Shown one piece after another: positions 1 through 13,000 of a DNA stretch of 64,000 nt. Both the position numbers and the translations under genes were made by a program. Each line of letters begins with the position of its first letter. Position 1 is the stretch's first letter. The stretch is from Heterostelium album PN500 (Eukaryota > Evosea > Eumycetozoa > Acytosteliales > Acytosteliaceae): contig NW_008805066.1 of the NCBI RefSeq assembly GCF_000004825.1, positions 1,165,171-1,229,170 of the forward strand, read 5' to 3'. The notes under the pieces were generated by a model, which worked only from the letters and a program-made list of their open reading frames with translations, searched no databases and was not told the origin of the DNA.

Positions 1-1416
1 TTCTTATTCCTATAGTGACTATATTGTCAAGTATTAAATTAACAACTAGATATATTATCGATATCTATTCACATTCCAAAGAAAGAAATCTGTTGGATGT
101 GTGGGCTTATCATTTGAAGCGTTTGATGAGGGAGAGTATTCAAGGTGCCGAGTGGTTCATTCGTTACTTAATCGATAAGAATCTTTTGAAAGGATTACTT
201 CTTGGTTGTTTCTTTGAAAAGACAAGACAAACCTTTGTAGATATAATAACATTTGCCATTTTATTAAGAAAGAATACTTTGGCAGAACAGCAGCAACAAC
301 AACAATCTACAACACCTCCCAAAGATATGATGTCCACTACAATGGTTAGTTTCTATAATACTCTTATATCGTTGACCAAGAGTATTCGTGACTATCCGAA
401 ACGAACTATTCAACAGCTGTTCTCTCTCCTGTTGAATGTCATCACTATCAACGAAAAGGAGAAAGAATATATCCTACAGCGTGGTATGATCAGCAAGCTC
501 ATACAAAACTATATAGGTACCTACATGCCAAATTCTATTGGTGGTTCCACCGGTATTATTAGTAACTCTTCTAATTACCAACCGGCAATGTATGGACAAT
601 CAAGTGGCACTTCTTCGCACTTGGGAGGACACCCGAGTGCACCGTCATTCCACAATGCAATCTATGAGAGTAACAAGATGATTGAGTTCCTATGCTATCT
701 GATTCGTTGCTGTCAGCTGCTTCCGAATACCACGATTCTGCCTTCGCAAATCAACAACTATCCCACCGAGCAAGATAGAACACGTCCTCGTATTCATGTC
801 TATGTAGACTTGGAGACACCTCAGTCCAATACAACCTACCGTATTCAACCGCCAGCTGGTTCACCTCGCCATTCACTTGTACTCTCTGAAACCACTTTGG
901 TTGCAATTCTCTCCAAGAGTTTCCTACTAAAGTTGATAAAAGAAAATGGTTGGTGTGAGAGTGTCCGACAACTCATAGGTCATCTCTCATGGAACAATCG
1001 ATCGATTTCCACACACTTTTTCAATATCATCAAAGAAATACTGCTTAAATCCAGTCCTAACATCTATCAATATGTATATCCATCGCTGACCAGTCTACTG
1101 GAGATCAAAGATCCACAAACAGAGTGGAGAATCGATACAATAATGCAATCATTACTTAAAGTAAGTATAAATATTTCTTAAAATCACTATTTTATCTAAA
1201 TATACTAATTTATTTATTTACCAATTATTATAATAGCTTCCTGAAAGCATGATTTACAGTCCAGAAGGTCATGATCACTTTGTAAGATATCTTTCCTCAA
1301 TTGCAGTGTCTAATCCTAAACAGCCAAGTTTAATTGTGTCTGAAGAATTCAATGCTTGGCGAATCAAACACAAAGATGCAATATCGAAACTCATTAAAGA
1401 TGGCTATTATAAATAG
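1..1416 (+). CDS. C-terminal part of a USP9X/USP34-like ubiquitin carboxyl-terminal hydrolase (5' partial)
   Basis: The window opens inside this gene. Bases 1-15 end in a pyrimidine-rich stretch plus TATAG, so they are probably the 3' end of an intron, and coding resumes at 16 with a split codon. The exon runs to 1160, an intron with GTAAGT donor and TAATAG acceptor covers 1161-1236, and the last exon 1237-1416 ends in YYK-stop. The block WFIRYLIDKNLLKGLLLGC followed by a conserved Arg-x-x-Phe resembles the helical C-terminal region after the catalytic domain in very large deubiquitinases of the USP9X/USP34/USP24 type. No catalytic Cys or His box is in this part, so the family call rests only on the tail. 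A short poly-Gln tract and a Ser/Gly-rich loop interrupt the helices. The role would be removal of ubiquitin from proteins in the cytosol. The last ~48 bp are copied at 5616. Confidence 0.55.
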
Positions 1417-2496
1417 TTAGTTTTTTTCGAACAAATTAATATATTTATCGACTTATTGAATATATTTATTTATTTTTTTTCGAATTTTTCCATTACAACT
1501 TCTAATTGAAGTTTGATCTTTGATTTGTTCTTCTTGAGGTAGAATGCACCAATAACAATCAATCCTAATAATACAGAACCAACAACACAAACAACTGTGA
1601 TGATGATCCATGTTTTACTCTTTTCTTCACATTTATCTTTGACTGCAACCAACAATGAGAAATCTGGATCGATAAAACATCTCTGACATTGACTCAGATT
1701 GATTCCAATCGAAATATCATTTGGGTTGGTGTTATTAACAACTTCAACAAATGAATATGTTGGTTGTCCATCGGAAAGTGAAACATCATAAAATTTACCA
1801 TAAAATGATATTCCATTCTTGACAATCTTCAAATAATTGATTGAATTATCGATTTGATTGTTTCCAATTGAATTCTTTTCGAATGAACAATCATTTTGTT
1901 CATCGAATTGTGTCGAAAATACAACTCTTAAAGTGTTGAGGAGTGATTCATAAGTCCATCCATCAATCGATATCGAAAGTTTGATTGAGTTTGGTGGAAG
2001 TACATATGATAATCCTGCAAATTCAACATTCATTGGTTCCGATGAATATTGAATTGTAGCTTCGATGAATTCCGATGATGTATGATTCAATTGATATCTT
2101 GTTACTGTTTTTGTTGAATTCTTTGTTGTGTTGAAATTCCAATTATTTGTTGGTATTGATTTGATAACATTTCTTGATGAATCTAATTCTTCAATCGATA
2201 TCATATTGAATGAAAATTCTTCACCATTGACTATGAAAGTTGGTGATGGTTTTGTTGTATTTTCACCAATTACACCTCCATCAAATATTTCTATGAAATA
2301 AAATAAAAAATAGTCAAAAAAATAGTCAACAAAAATAAATAAAAAAAAAGAATAAATAAAGAATGATAATTACTATTTTCACAATAATATCCATTGAATC
2401 CAGAATAACATTGACAATATCCAGCTGCTAAACAATCTCCATTTCCATTGCACAATGGTTTTGTATTTCCACAATCTATGATAATCTGTGCTGGAT
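1369..2496. repeat. Direct repeat copy 1 (3' block of ComC-like gene A plus last codons of the USP gene)
   Basis: This segment matches 5616-6743 at a constant offset of 4247 bases with no indel. It spans the final ~48 coding bases of the USP gene, the short intergenic gap, the C-terminal exon of ComC-like gene A, an intron, and its EGF exon. Identity stops at the intron acceptor next to the EGF exon (2496/6743). Most differences sit in one ~60 bp patch encoding the cytoplasmic tail. Confidence 0.9.
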
Positions 2497-5347
2497 CTGT
2501 TGAATGAAATAGTTAAAGTTAAAAAATGTTGAATTATTCTCTTATTTTCTACAAATTATACTTACCAACCATCATTTGAGTTGAAAAAGTATAACCATCA
2601 GATTTTATATACAATGGAGCAACTCCAACTGGTACTCTTCCTACTATACATATTAAAAGTCTATCCGTTTTTGAAGTTGGAGCACAAACAACATTGTTTA
2701 TCAAAATGTAAGGAAGAGGTTGAGATCCAAACCTTCCATATAGTGTGACAGCACCACCGTTAGTTGTTAAATTTGATGCTGCTCCTATAAATGGATAATC
2801 TAAAAAATGAAAATGTTAATCAATATTTTTAAATATTGTTAAAATTTAAGCATTTACTTTTTCTATAACCAAATTGCATTGTTTCTGGTCCAGTTGGTGG
2901 TATAAATACAAAAGTACAAGTTTTATCAATATCAAAAACCTGATTAAATGTAAAATTAACTATATTTGCAGTAACAACTACGTCATCATTCTTAAATCCA
3001 TCTAGAGTTGCATTGAGTATTGATGATACGTTGAAAACTCCGTCTAATATTATTTTCATAGCATTTGGAATCTGAAGATATCGAAGACCATTTACAGTAT
3101 TTCCTAATTTTTCAAAAGTTAAAATTTAGTATAATTAATTAAAATAATATTGTAAAAAAATTTACCAGAATCAACTATGATAGTGATATTTTGAGCTCCT
3201 TGGTCAGGTAAAAAAGTTAAATTATGAGCACCAGGTTTTGGTGGTACGAATCTAATAAATTTATTTAATTAGTAAAATTGAAAATATTGTTGAAAGTAAA
3301 TTTTACTTACAAAATAACTTCGTTAGGGATCAAAATTTTAAATTGGTCTGATAGAGGTGGAGCAAAACCTAAATTCTTTCCTCTTTTGCAAAATAATATT
3401 AATAAAAGTAAAAAAAATAATTAATATTGAGTACTTACCTAATTGTAATTGCTGAATTTCCTTGGTATTTATAGATTTTAGAGTCTAAGCTTATATCTTT
3501 TATAAAAAAATTAGAAATAATATAAAAATTTAATTCATTTATTATTAACAACATACTACATTGAAAATCAACTGGAGGAGCAGTAATTGTTTCTGGCATT
3601 CCTGATTTTACTTTACTCCAATAACATTTAAAACAATCGGGAACAGATGTTATATTTGTATTTGTTAATGTTATTGAATATATTCTACAATAATTATCGG
3701 GGACGGCACCAGAAATTGAAGGGTAGTCATTTATTTTCAAATATGAGATTAAAACATTGTTGGTATAGGATGGCAAACTTCCAGCTATATTACCACCTTG
3801 AAAATCTAAAAAACTTTTAATAAAGAATTTAATATTTGATTAGAAATATTCTACAGAAAGTTTTCGTGATCAATTTACATTGATGTTGTAGTGCTAAATG
3901 TTGATTCACTTGGGAATGGTCCATTATAATTATATCGACTAGTTAATTTGAATAAATAAGTAAGAAAGGTATTTAAAATAAAATGTGAAAATTAAATTAC
4001 CTTAATGTTGATATGCCACTGAGTTTAAAATCTTGTTGGTTGTTTAGAGATTTGAAAGTTCTTATCGAATAGGAAGTTAAGTCTGTTGGATATATTGTTT
4101 GGTTTTTAAACTCTCTTTTAAAATATTAGTATTGTTTGTTTTATTTAAAATAATAATTGTAAATCTTACAAATTTGTAATATTTGTTGAACCTGTTATTG
4201 TTATATTTGCTGGAACAGTATCAGTTATTAATCTAATTATTAAAAATATTAAATTAGTTCCAATAATCTAATAAACATAATTAAATAATAAATACAGTGT
4301 CTTAATGGATTTTGATTGAACATATAAATTCATATCTTTTTTAATATAACCAAAATTTCTATAATTTTTTAAAAGAGAAAAGTTAATATTCAATACAATA
4401 TAATAATAAGATTTAAAATATTACATTTCAGTTAAACTTGGAAAATCACTTTGTGAAAAGTTATATGAATCATAATTTACAAAATCGATATTAATAGAAC
4501 TGAGTGTGGAATAATTCTGGGTTAATGGTAATTGAACGATAACAGGTGGAGTTTTACTAACAAGTCTAATATTTTTCATTGGTTTTGCTAACAGATTGGC
4601 AGATGTTGAACCTGATATAATTCCATAGTCTATATATCTATGATTTTAAAAAAAGTGAGTACTCATCACATGCGAAGCAATACAGTATAGCCTACAAATC
4701 TGTCAAAGGAATATACACTGGAAAGTTAAGTGGGATTCCAATATCGATTGTATTGATCCTATAGATAAGATAGATATAATGAGAAAAAGATGATATTTAA
4801 AAAATTTTAAAAAAGTTACTTTATCATCCAAAGGTTGGTATTTTGATCATTATCCAAAAGTGCTAGTAAATTGGCGGATGGTATTTGAATACCTCGAGGG
4901 AATGCTATAACAAAAGTTTTTAACTTTGACATCTTTAGAGGGGTTGTATTTGATGGTGCGAGCTGATCTGTTTTTACATAGTTTGAAGGAATAGAGCTTG
5001 AAAAGCTATTAATACAAAAAAAAACAAACACTTATTTGAGCAAAACACATACATTTCGGTCACATATTGATTGTTCGAAGTGTCATTAACACAAGTGAGT
5101 AGTGCAAGACTTGATTGCTGGATACTAACACAATCTGTATTTAATAAACTCCAATCTATATAAAACTGTTAGAAAATATATCGTCAGTTAACAAAAATTA
5201 AGTAAAAATGGTATAGTAAAATATAAATACTTGTTGAGCTAACCAACGAACAGCAGTCAAATCATCACCATTCAAAATAAGAGCTTGACCATTGATTATT
5301 GAAATACAAGATATGCACAAGATAAATGTTAACAAAGATTTATTCAT
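1470..5347 (-). CDS. ComC-like cell-surface protein A (signal peptide, LRR-like exons, TIG, EGF, ComC-type domain, TM)
   Basis: Multi-exon gene read right to left. The ATG at 5345-5347 opens a 39-codon exon (5231-5347) with a signal peptide and the family mark WLAQQ. The next exon (5053-5165) begins FYIDWSLL. Further exons (for example 4820-5005) carry short LRR-like units. IPT/TIG-type beta domains follow (one at about 2567-2800, with TTNGGAVTLYG). The EGF-like exon is 2374-2496 (CNGNGDCLAAGYCQC). The final exon 1470-2290 holds the extracellular domain seen before the membrane in dictyostelid ComC-like proteins, then a ~24-residue hydrophobic helix (KTWIIITVVCVVGSVL...) and a short Lys-rich tail. 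The product should be a type I plasma-membrane protein in cell-cell recognition or signalling; its ligand is unknown. Not every internal exon edge was resolved, so the middle is approximate. It is a tandem paralogue of 5717-9577. Confidence 0.75.
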
Positions 5348-5615
5348 TTTACATTTAATTGTAAAGATCAAAAAAAAAAAATAATGTTGAAGAAAAAAAA
5401 AAAGAAATATTTTGTTAAAATCAGAATCTAAAAAAAAAAAAACCGATTTTGAAGATAAGTGTTATTAAATTTTACATTTAGGTTTTTTTTTTACAAAATA
5501 AAATAAGACAGGGTACATCATGACTTAACTCCCTTATATTGACTAGTAGATGTGAAGGTCGATCTACATGTATAGATTGTTACTTGGTTGCAGTGAAAAT
5601 CAAAGAATTGACATC
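5348..5615. other. Spacer upstream of gene A
   Basis: A/T-rich promoter region of ComC-like gene A with several A runs. Part of 5520-5610 is less AT-rich, but I see no ORF, tRNA or other RNA gene in it. Confidence 0.5.
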
Positions 5616-5664
5616 CACAAAGATGCAACATCGAAACTCATTAAAGATGGCTATTATATATAGT
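5616..5664 (+). pseudogene. Orphan copy of the last codons of the USP gene
   Basis: Bases 5616-5664 match the terminal codons of the ubiquitin hydrolase (KDGYYK-stop region at 1369-1416), with two or three substitutions. Nothing upstream of 5616 resembles the rest of that gene. It is a passenger of the tandem duplication and cannot encode anything by itself. Confidence 0.85.
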
Positions 5665-6743
5665 CAGTTTTTTTCGAACAAATTAATATATTTATCGACT
5701 TATTGAATATATTTATTTATTTTTTTTCGAATTTTTCAAGCACAATCTCAAATTTTAGTTTGAGATTAGCTCTATTCTTTCTGAGGTAGAATGCACCAAT
5801 AACAATCAATCCTAATAATACAGAACCAACAACACAAACAACTGTGATGATGATCCATGTTTTACTCTTTTCTTCACATTTATCTTTGACTGCAACCAAC
5901 AATGAGAAATCTGGATCGATAAAACATCTCTGACATTGACTCAGATTGATTCCAATCGAAATATCATTTGGGTTGGTGTTATTAACAACTTCAACAAATG
6001 AATATGTTGGTTGTCCATCGGAAAGTGAAACATCATAAAATTTACCATAAAATGATATTCCATTCTTGACAATCTTCAAATAATTGATTGAATTATCGAT
6101 TTGATTGTTTCCAATTGAATTCTTTTCGAATGAACAATCATTTTGTTCATCGAATTGTGTCGAAAATACAACTCTTAAAGTGTTGAGGAGTGATTCATAA
6201 GTCCATCCATCAATCGATATCGAAAGTTTGATTGAGTTTGGTGGAAGTACATATGATAATCCTGCAAATTCAACATTCATTGGTTCCGATGAATATTGAA
6301 TTGTAGCTTCGATGAATTCCGATGATGTATGATTCAATTGATATCTTGTTACTGTTTTTGTTGAATTCTTTGTTGTGTTAAAATTCCAATTGTTTGTTGG
6401 TATTGATTTGATAACATTTCTTGATGAATCTAATTCTTCAATCGATATCATATTGAATGAAAATTCTTCACCATTGGCTTTGAAAGTTGGTGATGGTTTT
6501 GTTGTATTTTCACCAATTACACCTCCATCAAATATTTCTATGAAATAAAATAAAAAATAGTCAAAAAAATAGTCAACAAAAATAAATAAAAAAAAAGAAT
6601 AAATAAAGAATGATAATTACTATTTTCACAATAATATCCATTGAATCCAGAATAACATTGACAATATCCAGCTGCTAAACAATCTCCATTTCCATTGCAC
6701 AATGGTTTTGTATTTCCACAATCTATGATAATCTGTGCTGGAT
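5616..6743. repeat. Direct repeat copy 2 (3' block of ComC-like gene B plus an orphan USP 3' fragment)
   Basis: Partner of 1369-2496. Its left end (5616-5664) reproduces the last ~48 coding bases of the neighbouring USP gene, including its stop codon region, although no USP gene is present here. The copied unit was therefore USP end + gap + 3' part of the surface gene. Confidence 0.9.
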
Positions 6744-9577
6744 CTATTTCATAGTATTTTATAAGAAAAAAGATGATAGAGTGGTTCTAAAAATTAAATA
6801 TTTACCTATTTTTAATTTCGTTGAAAATGTATATCCATCAACTGTGAGGAGCAATGGTACGACACCATAGGATAGTTTATCAGCATTACAAACTATTGAA
6901 GAGTTTGATCTTGATACAGGTACACATATACTGGTTTGGTTTATCAAAATATTTAAACCAGATTGACTATAGTCACCAAAATTTCCATTTAGAGTTATTA
7001 GTCCTCCATCACTAGTAACATTTGAAATCCAACTTATATACGGATAGACTATTAAAAATAAATTAATTAATTTGAGTTATTTTTTAATGAAATATAGATT
7101 TTACCTTTTTTATATTTATAGTCTATTGGGTTTGTTTTTGAATTTGATTGAATTTGAATTTTTAATATCTTTTCATCATCAAATACATGATTAAATGTCA
7201 CATACATAGTATCAAGTAATACCAATATATCTGTATTTGTTATACCATCCATTATTATTTTCACATCATCATATATATTAAAGGATCCAAAAAGTGTAAG
7301 ATTCAATCCATAGGGAACTTGAACACCTTTAACCAAGTTAACACTATTGGCTAAAAAGAACAATTAGTTAAATGATTTTTAAAATAAAAATTCTTTTACA
7401 TACTATCCCCACTCCACATGATTGTTAGATTCTTAACACCAGAATAAGTATTAAAGGAAAACTCTTGAGTCCCTGAAGTTCTCACTCCTGGATAAAATCT
7501 TGAAAAAAAAATTAATTTTTTGATATAGAATGTCGAGAAATACAATAAGATTCTTACATCATTTGAGTGTTTGGAATTTTGATTTCCAATAGAATTCCAG
7601 GTGGAACAACATATCCAAGGTTATCACCACTAAAATAATAAAATTTATATAAATATTTTATATTAAATAATAAATAATTGTAAAATTTACTTAATTGTAA
7701 TTGCACTTGAATATTGATATCTATATTTTTCAAAAAGAAACAACTGAAACAAAAAAAAAAGATTGTTAATATTTTAATATATTAAATTAGAATCTAAAAG
7801 TACTTACCACAATCAAAAGATAGTGTAGGTGGAGTGATTGTAGATGGAAGAGTCAAATAAACCAAGTCCCAATAACAATAAAGACAATCAGAAGCTTTTG
7901 ATAAATTGGTATTGGTTAAAACAAGATTGTATCTTTGGAGAGTGCATAAGGAAGAAGGAATTGATCCTGTTAATCCAGGATAACCCGTTACAGAAAATTG
8001 TGCAAAACGTATTGAATTATATAAAGGTAGAGTAGAAACAGTTTCTCCATTTCCAAGATACAAAGATACACCTGAAGATGTATTAGGGCTAAACATTGAT
8101 TCATCTGGGAAAGGGATATTTCTAGCTACATCATATTTACTATTGATATCAATTTAATTAGTATTCCAATAAATAAAGACTAACAATTATAAAAATACCT
8201 TAAATTAATTAAGTTTTTGAATTTGAAATTTTGACTATTATTATAGCTAACAAAATTATTTATTGGGAATAGTCCTAAATTCTCTGGAGATACTGATTGG
8301 TTACCGATTTGTCTATTTAAACAAATTAAATTAGTATTTATAAAGATATTTCTAATTCTTTATTTATATTTACAAAGTTGTTAAAGATGAACCTCTAGAA
8401 ATCCTTATAACACCAGATGATTTTTTATCTAGAATAATTAAACTTTGCAATATATCTGAGTCTATAATTAAAGATATATCTGGTCTTAACCGATTAAGTT
8501 GTCTATAAATAAAGTTAATAAAAGATTAATAATAAATTCGTAATCTACTTACAAAAATTTCAATCGTGGGAAGAATCCTTCACTAAATGAATAGTTATTA
8601 TAGGTTGTGAAATCTATTCTCCTACAAGTAGTTTATACAAATTGGTTAATTAATGTTTGAAAAAAAGTAAAGTAATTTTAAAAAAAATATTTACAAAGTG
8701 GTTAGAGTATTATATATTTCATTCTCTGGTAAATCAACTATTACTGGAGGGTTGGTTGCTATTACTGAAACCTCTTGCATTGGTGATTTAAACATATTCC
8801 TATTTATCATAGATGAAACATTTACATTATATGCAAATCTTTTTAAGAAAAAATTAGATATTTCTAGCAAAATTATTTAAAAAATAAAATATTGTACCTA
8901 CAATGAAAGTAAAGGTATATGGACTGGAAAATCAGTAGGAAAAAAAACTCCAACATTATAAATTCTAATAATTTTTTGTTAATTGTTTATAAATAAATAA
9001 AAGTACTAACTATTTAGATAATTACTCTATTTTAACTAATTTAGTATTCGATTGAACATCCAACATAGACAAAATGTTTATATTTTGCTTTTCTACAACA
9101 CCTGCTGCTTTGGTCAGGTAGAAAGTTGTCAAGTTTGCAAATTTTAATTCTGTAATGTTTGATGGATATTCTTGGGTTTTTGGTAAATATTGATTTATTT
9201 TACTAATTCATAGTGATGTATTTTAAAATTAATATTAAATCATATTTCGGGCTAAAAAAAGTTTGGATTCTTACATTTGACTAACAGATTGATAACCAGT
9301 AGCTGTATCAACATCACAAATCAAAGTAGCTTGACTCTGATTGGTTATAGAGTCACAGTCTCTGCCCAATACACTCCAATCTATAGAATACTTAAGAAAA
9401 AATAAAATAAACAATTTTGAAATAAATCTATCTAGTAAATAATCAATGAATTACCTGTTCGGCCAACCAAATAATTCCTCGCAAATCATCATCATGTAAG
9501 GCCAAAGGTTGTTGAGAACTACAAAATGTTATGCAATATACAATTAATAAAAGTACAAAAGATATCCTAATCATCAT
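5717..9577 (-). CDS. ComC-like cell-surface protein B (tandem paralogue of A)
   Basis: It has the same architecture as its neighbour. The ATG at 9575-9577 opens a 41-codon exon (9455-9577) with a signal peptide and WLAEQ. The second exon starts YSIDWSVLGRDC. LRR-like exons follow (YPGLTGSIPSSLC near 7970), then a TIG-type domain (SNVTSDGGLITLNG near 7000), the EGF exon 6621-6743, and the C-terminal exon 5717-6537 with the pre-membrane domain and TM helix. The upstream exons have diverged clearly from copy A in protein and intron sequence, whereas the EGF and C-terminal exons are almost identical. That suggests recent gene conversion or a partial re-duplication rather than a single young tandem duplication. 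The Lys/Arg-rich cytoplasmic tail differs from that of copy A. The likely role is a plasma-membrane adhesion or signalling receptor. Internal exon borders are partly approximate. Confidence 0.75.
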
Positions 9578-10018
9578 ATTTATTTATTTGAAAAATATTT
9601 GCAAAAATTTGTAAACTTTAATGCTTAAACAATATTTTTTAGGATCAATCACCTTCTCCAAACAGATAAATAAAATCAGAAAAAAAAAATATCCCAAAAA
9701 AAAAATCAAAGTTCGTTGAAAAAACAAGATCTTTATCCTATCAAATTGGAACCACCATTTTCTTATTATAGATATTTGGAAATTAATCTCTTTGTTTTTT
9801 CAACGAACTTTGATTTTTTTTGTTTTACTTAAAATATTGGGCTATCCATCTTTTAAATAAGATCAATAAAATTGTACAGTAAAAGTAAAAAGATTCAGTT
9901 ATTTGTGTGAGATCAATTAAAAGAATAATAGAAAGATGGAATAACTGAAACTCACCAAATAAAAATAGATTACAACGAATCTATAGACGTTGTTATTGTT
10001 GATGTTTTAATAAAATGA
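9578..10018. other. Intergenic region with a perfect inverted repeat
   Basis: Non-coding, A/T-rich. The only structure seen is the inverted repeat at 9698-9821; no ORF or RNA gene was recognised. Confidence 0.6.
9698..9821. repeat. Inverted repeat, 30-bp perfect arms
   Basis: The left arm 9698-9727 is the exact reverse complement of 9792-9821, with a 64-base loop. The core of each arm (ATCAAAGTTCGTTGAA and its complement) is not simple A/T, so the match is not just homopolymer. It could form a hairpin in the promoter of ComC-like gene B, or be the remains of a small inverted-repeat (MITE-like) element. I did not identify target-site duplications. Confidence 0.85.
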
Positions 10019-13000
10019 TTAAGATTTTATAATTAGTTTATTTGGATGAACCATTTTAGATTTGATGATTCTTTGTATTGCAGGTTTGATGATTAGATCA
10101 ACCGGTTTAAGTAGAGTGGTAGTTGTGAATTTGAAATCAATCTTTGGTTCCTCTTGGAATGACAGCCAATGGGGTTTGGCCGATCCCTGATGGAAACCCA
10201 GTATTACAATGCCGTGTATCGATGGATCACTTATTGTCGCTTCACCAGAGAGTCCTTTATACTCGATTTGTATACGAATCTTTAGATCCTTTGGTGTAAG
10301 TTCAACGGCAAAGTGTGCCTGGAATCCATAGAGAATAGCTTGGAGCTGAATGATTGATTGGCGGTTCGTAAAGAGATCGGGGAACGAATCTGGCACTGAG
10401 ATCTCTTTGATGGTGATCTTTGTGCTTTTCAGTGTTGTGTTTTGTACAGAGTGTAACAACGAATTCAGCGTGTACATCAGTGAGGTGATTGGCGAGTTGG
10501 ATGTGAGCGGACCTGAACTGCTGGATTCTGGTCGGACGGCAACACGCTTCTTCTTGGTGTGTGGCTCGGTCAACTGGTAGATGAGCATGGTTGGTTCATC
10601 GAGGTTGTTGTCGACTACCATTCCTCCGAGCTTGCTTATGAGTTCGCTTATCTTGGCGTTGTTGGACATGAGCAATTGCAGGAAGTGTTGTGCTTCCTGT
10701 GAGAAATAGGTGGGTGGAGTGGCGCGAGCAATCTTGTGAAGCGGTTGAATACACTGTTTCTTTAGAATGATTTCATTGTATCGCTTGTCATCGAGTTCAT
10801 AGATACGCTTGAGAATGTAGATAATACAATGCTTAATCAAGTCACCATCATCGTTTGTCTGTGAGAACTGCTGATCCAACACTTTAAAGTAATACTCTAG
10901 GATGTCTTTCATCTTCTTATAGTTCTCTTCTACACTGCCAAACATAACAGGTATCTTTGTGAGTAGAGTTATTAGCTTTACAATAACCAATAAAGTATAT
11001 TTCAATACTGCAGGTGGTAATGATTGTATTGAGAACTTTAATAATACTTCAATTGATATCTTTGTACAGAATTTATCTTTATATAATGTATGTTAATATT
11101 AATATTCTAATGATTGTAATAGTGTTATAGGTATGTATACATACTAAAATTACAAAGGTAATAGATAGTCTTCATTGTATATAAATGTAAAAGTGGATCA
11201 TTTCTATTCTTAAGATGTGATTGTAAAAGGTTTGCCATTCGATCCAATCTGAATGATTCACCCATCAATATCTGTTCTGTAATACACGATTGATTTCTAT
11301 TATGATATCTTAGCGTCTGTACAATAATAATATGAAATGAAACTAATAGCTGTTCACTTTCACCGATATTCAAAAGTAAATCTAATATTCTACCATCATA
11401 ATCTATAAAAAAACCATAGTTAGTAGTGTAATATAAACTACTGGTTCGATAATATGATAATCGAACAACTAATAAAATACATACTATATTTAAATCTATT
11501 TGATAATTTCTTTAATAGAGATTCTATATATTCCCAATTATTGACGTCTGGATTCAAATCATGTGGTAAGAGTGATCGTTCAAACCATGTATCTGTTAAC
11601 TTGAATCTGAATAAATGATTTCCACCAACCCATGCACATTCGTTATTATACATTGATATACAATTCATATCTTCACCAAGATCTATTACTTCAAATACAC
11701 CTTGACCTGACTATTTTGATAATGTAAATGCAAATCAATCAATTTAAAGTGTTAATAGATAACTAATATCTTACTAAAAAAAACAATAATATGATAATCA
11801 TTACATTTGGTTCATATACAGATATATGATGTCTATTAACTGCCCATACATAACCATTGAATATATTGAATGATGTAATTGGATGTGTACAATCAAAACT
11901 TCTTTTCTTTTTCAATGTCTAGACATTCAATTACAAAAATCAAATCGGTCAGTTAATAAGTAAGAGGTGTTTGAGTAATATTATTTTACATACATTTAAA
12001 CTCCATAGAGAAACAACGTTTGGCATTTGTGGAGCAAAGAAACCTGTTACTGTATTGTCTGGTAATGAACATATCCACAGAGTATTACCAATGACAGACA
12101 TGCCGGATATCGATTGATAACCAACCTCTAGAATCTGGCAGATATCACCATCCCATGGACTCCAAACAACAATCTCTGAGTATGTAGTTGCAATCAATAT
12201 TCTATCGTCATACTTTATAATTTTGTAAAACTTTCTTATATCTCTGACTTTCTTCTTTCCTTGTTGTTGTTGTTGTTGATTGACTTGTTGTGATGCATTC
12301 TTCTCTGTTTCAATCATTTGGATATAAGAATTTAATGGTATATCTTTAGCTGTTTGTGTCTTTATATATATAGCAATTAAACAATTTAGTAAACAATAGT
12401 CTATAACACTTATAATGTTTAATTTGATGATGATTGATTCTACTTACATTTATATCTAACAATGCAATAGATGTAAAGTTCTCACTGTATCCACAATAAA
12501 GTAGTAGTGAATCGTTGATTTCAATCATGCTGTAGATTGGTACACGTGAATTGTGTGTGAATATCAGGGTGAAGTCGTCTTCGTGCCATGCACATATAGT
12601 AGTGTCGGTCGATGCACTGTAGATAGCATTCTGTGACGGAATGTAAACGAGCGATGTGATAGCGTGTTGATGTTTCTTCCATTGTGAACCCTTTTTTAGC
12701 TTGTCAGATGCAGCAGACCATGTAACGATGTTACCGTTGCTATCACCTGTCCATATCTTCTTTGGCGAGACTGCAACCATCGCAGTGATATATCCAGAAC
12801 TGAAATTCTTTGCATAATCGATAATTGATGCACCACACAGACTCATCTTATTATTATTACCGGACTGATCGACAGTACGTGGATTTGAATTGACTGATGT
12901 TGTCATTTGGCTATTACTATTATCTGGTGACATATTATTTGGTTGTTGTTGTTGTGTTTTGGCAGGAGCAACAGCATTCACTACTATTTGTGTAATGGTT

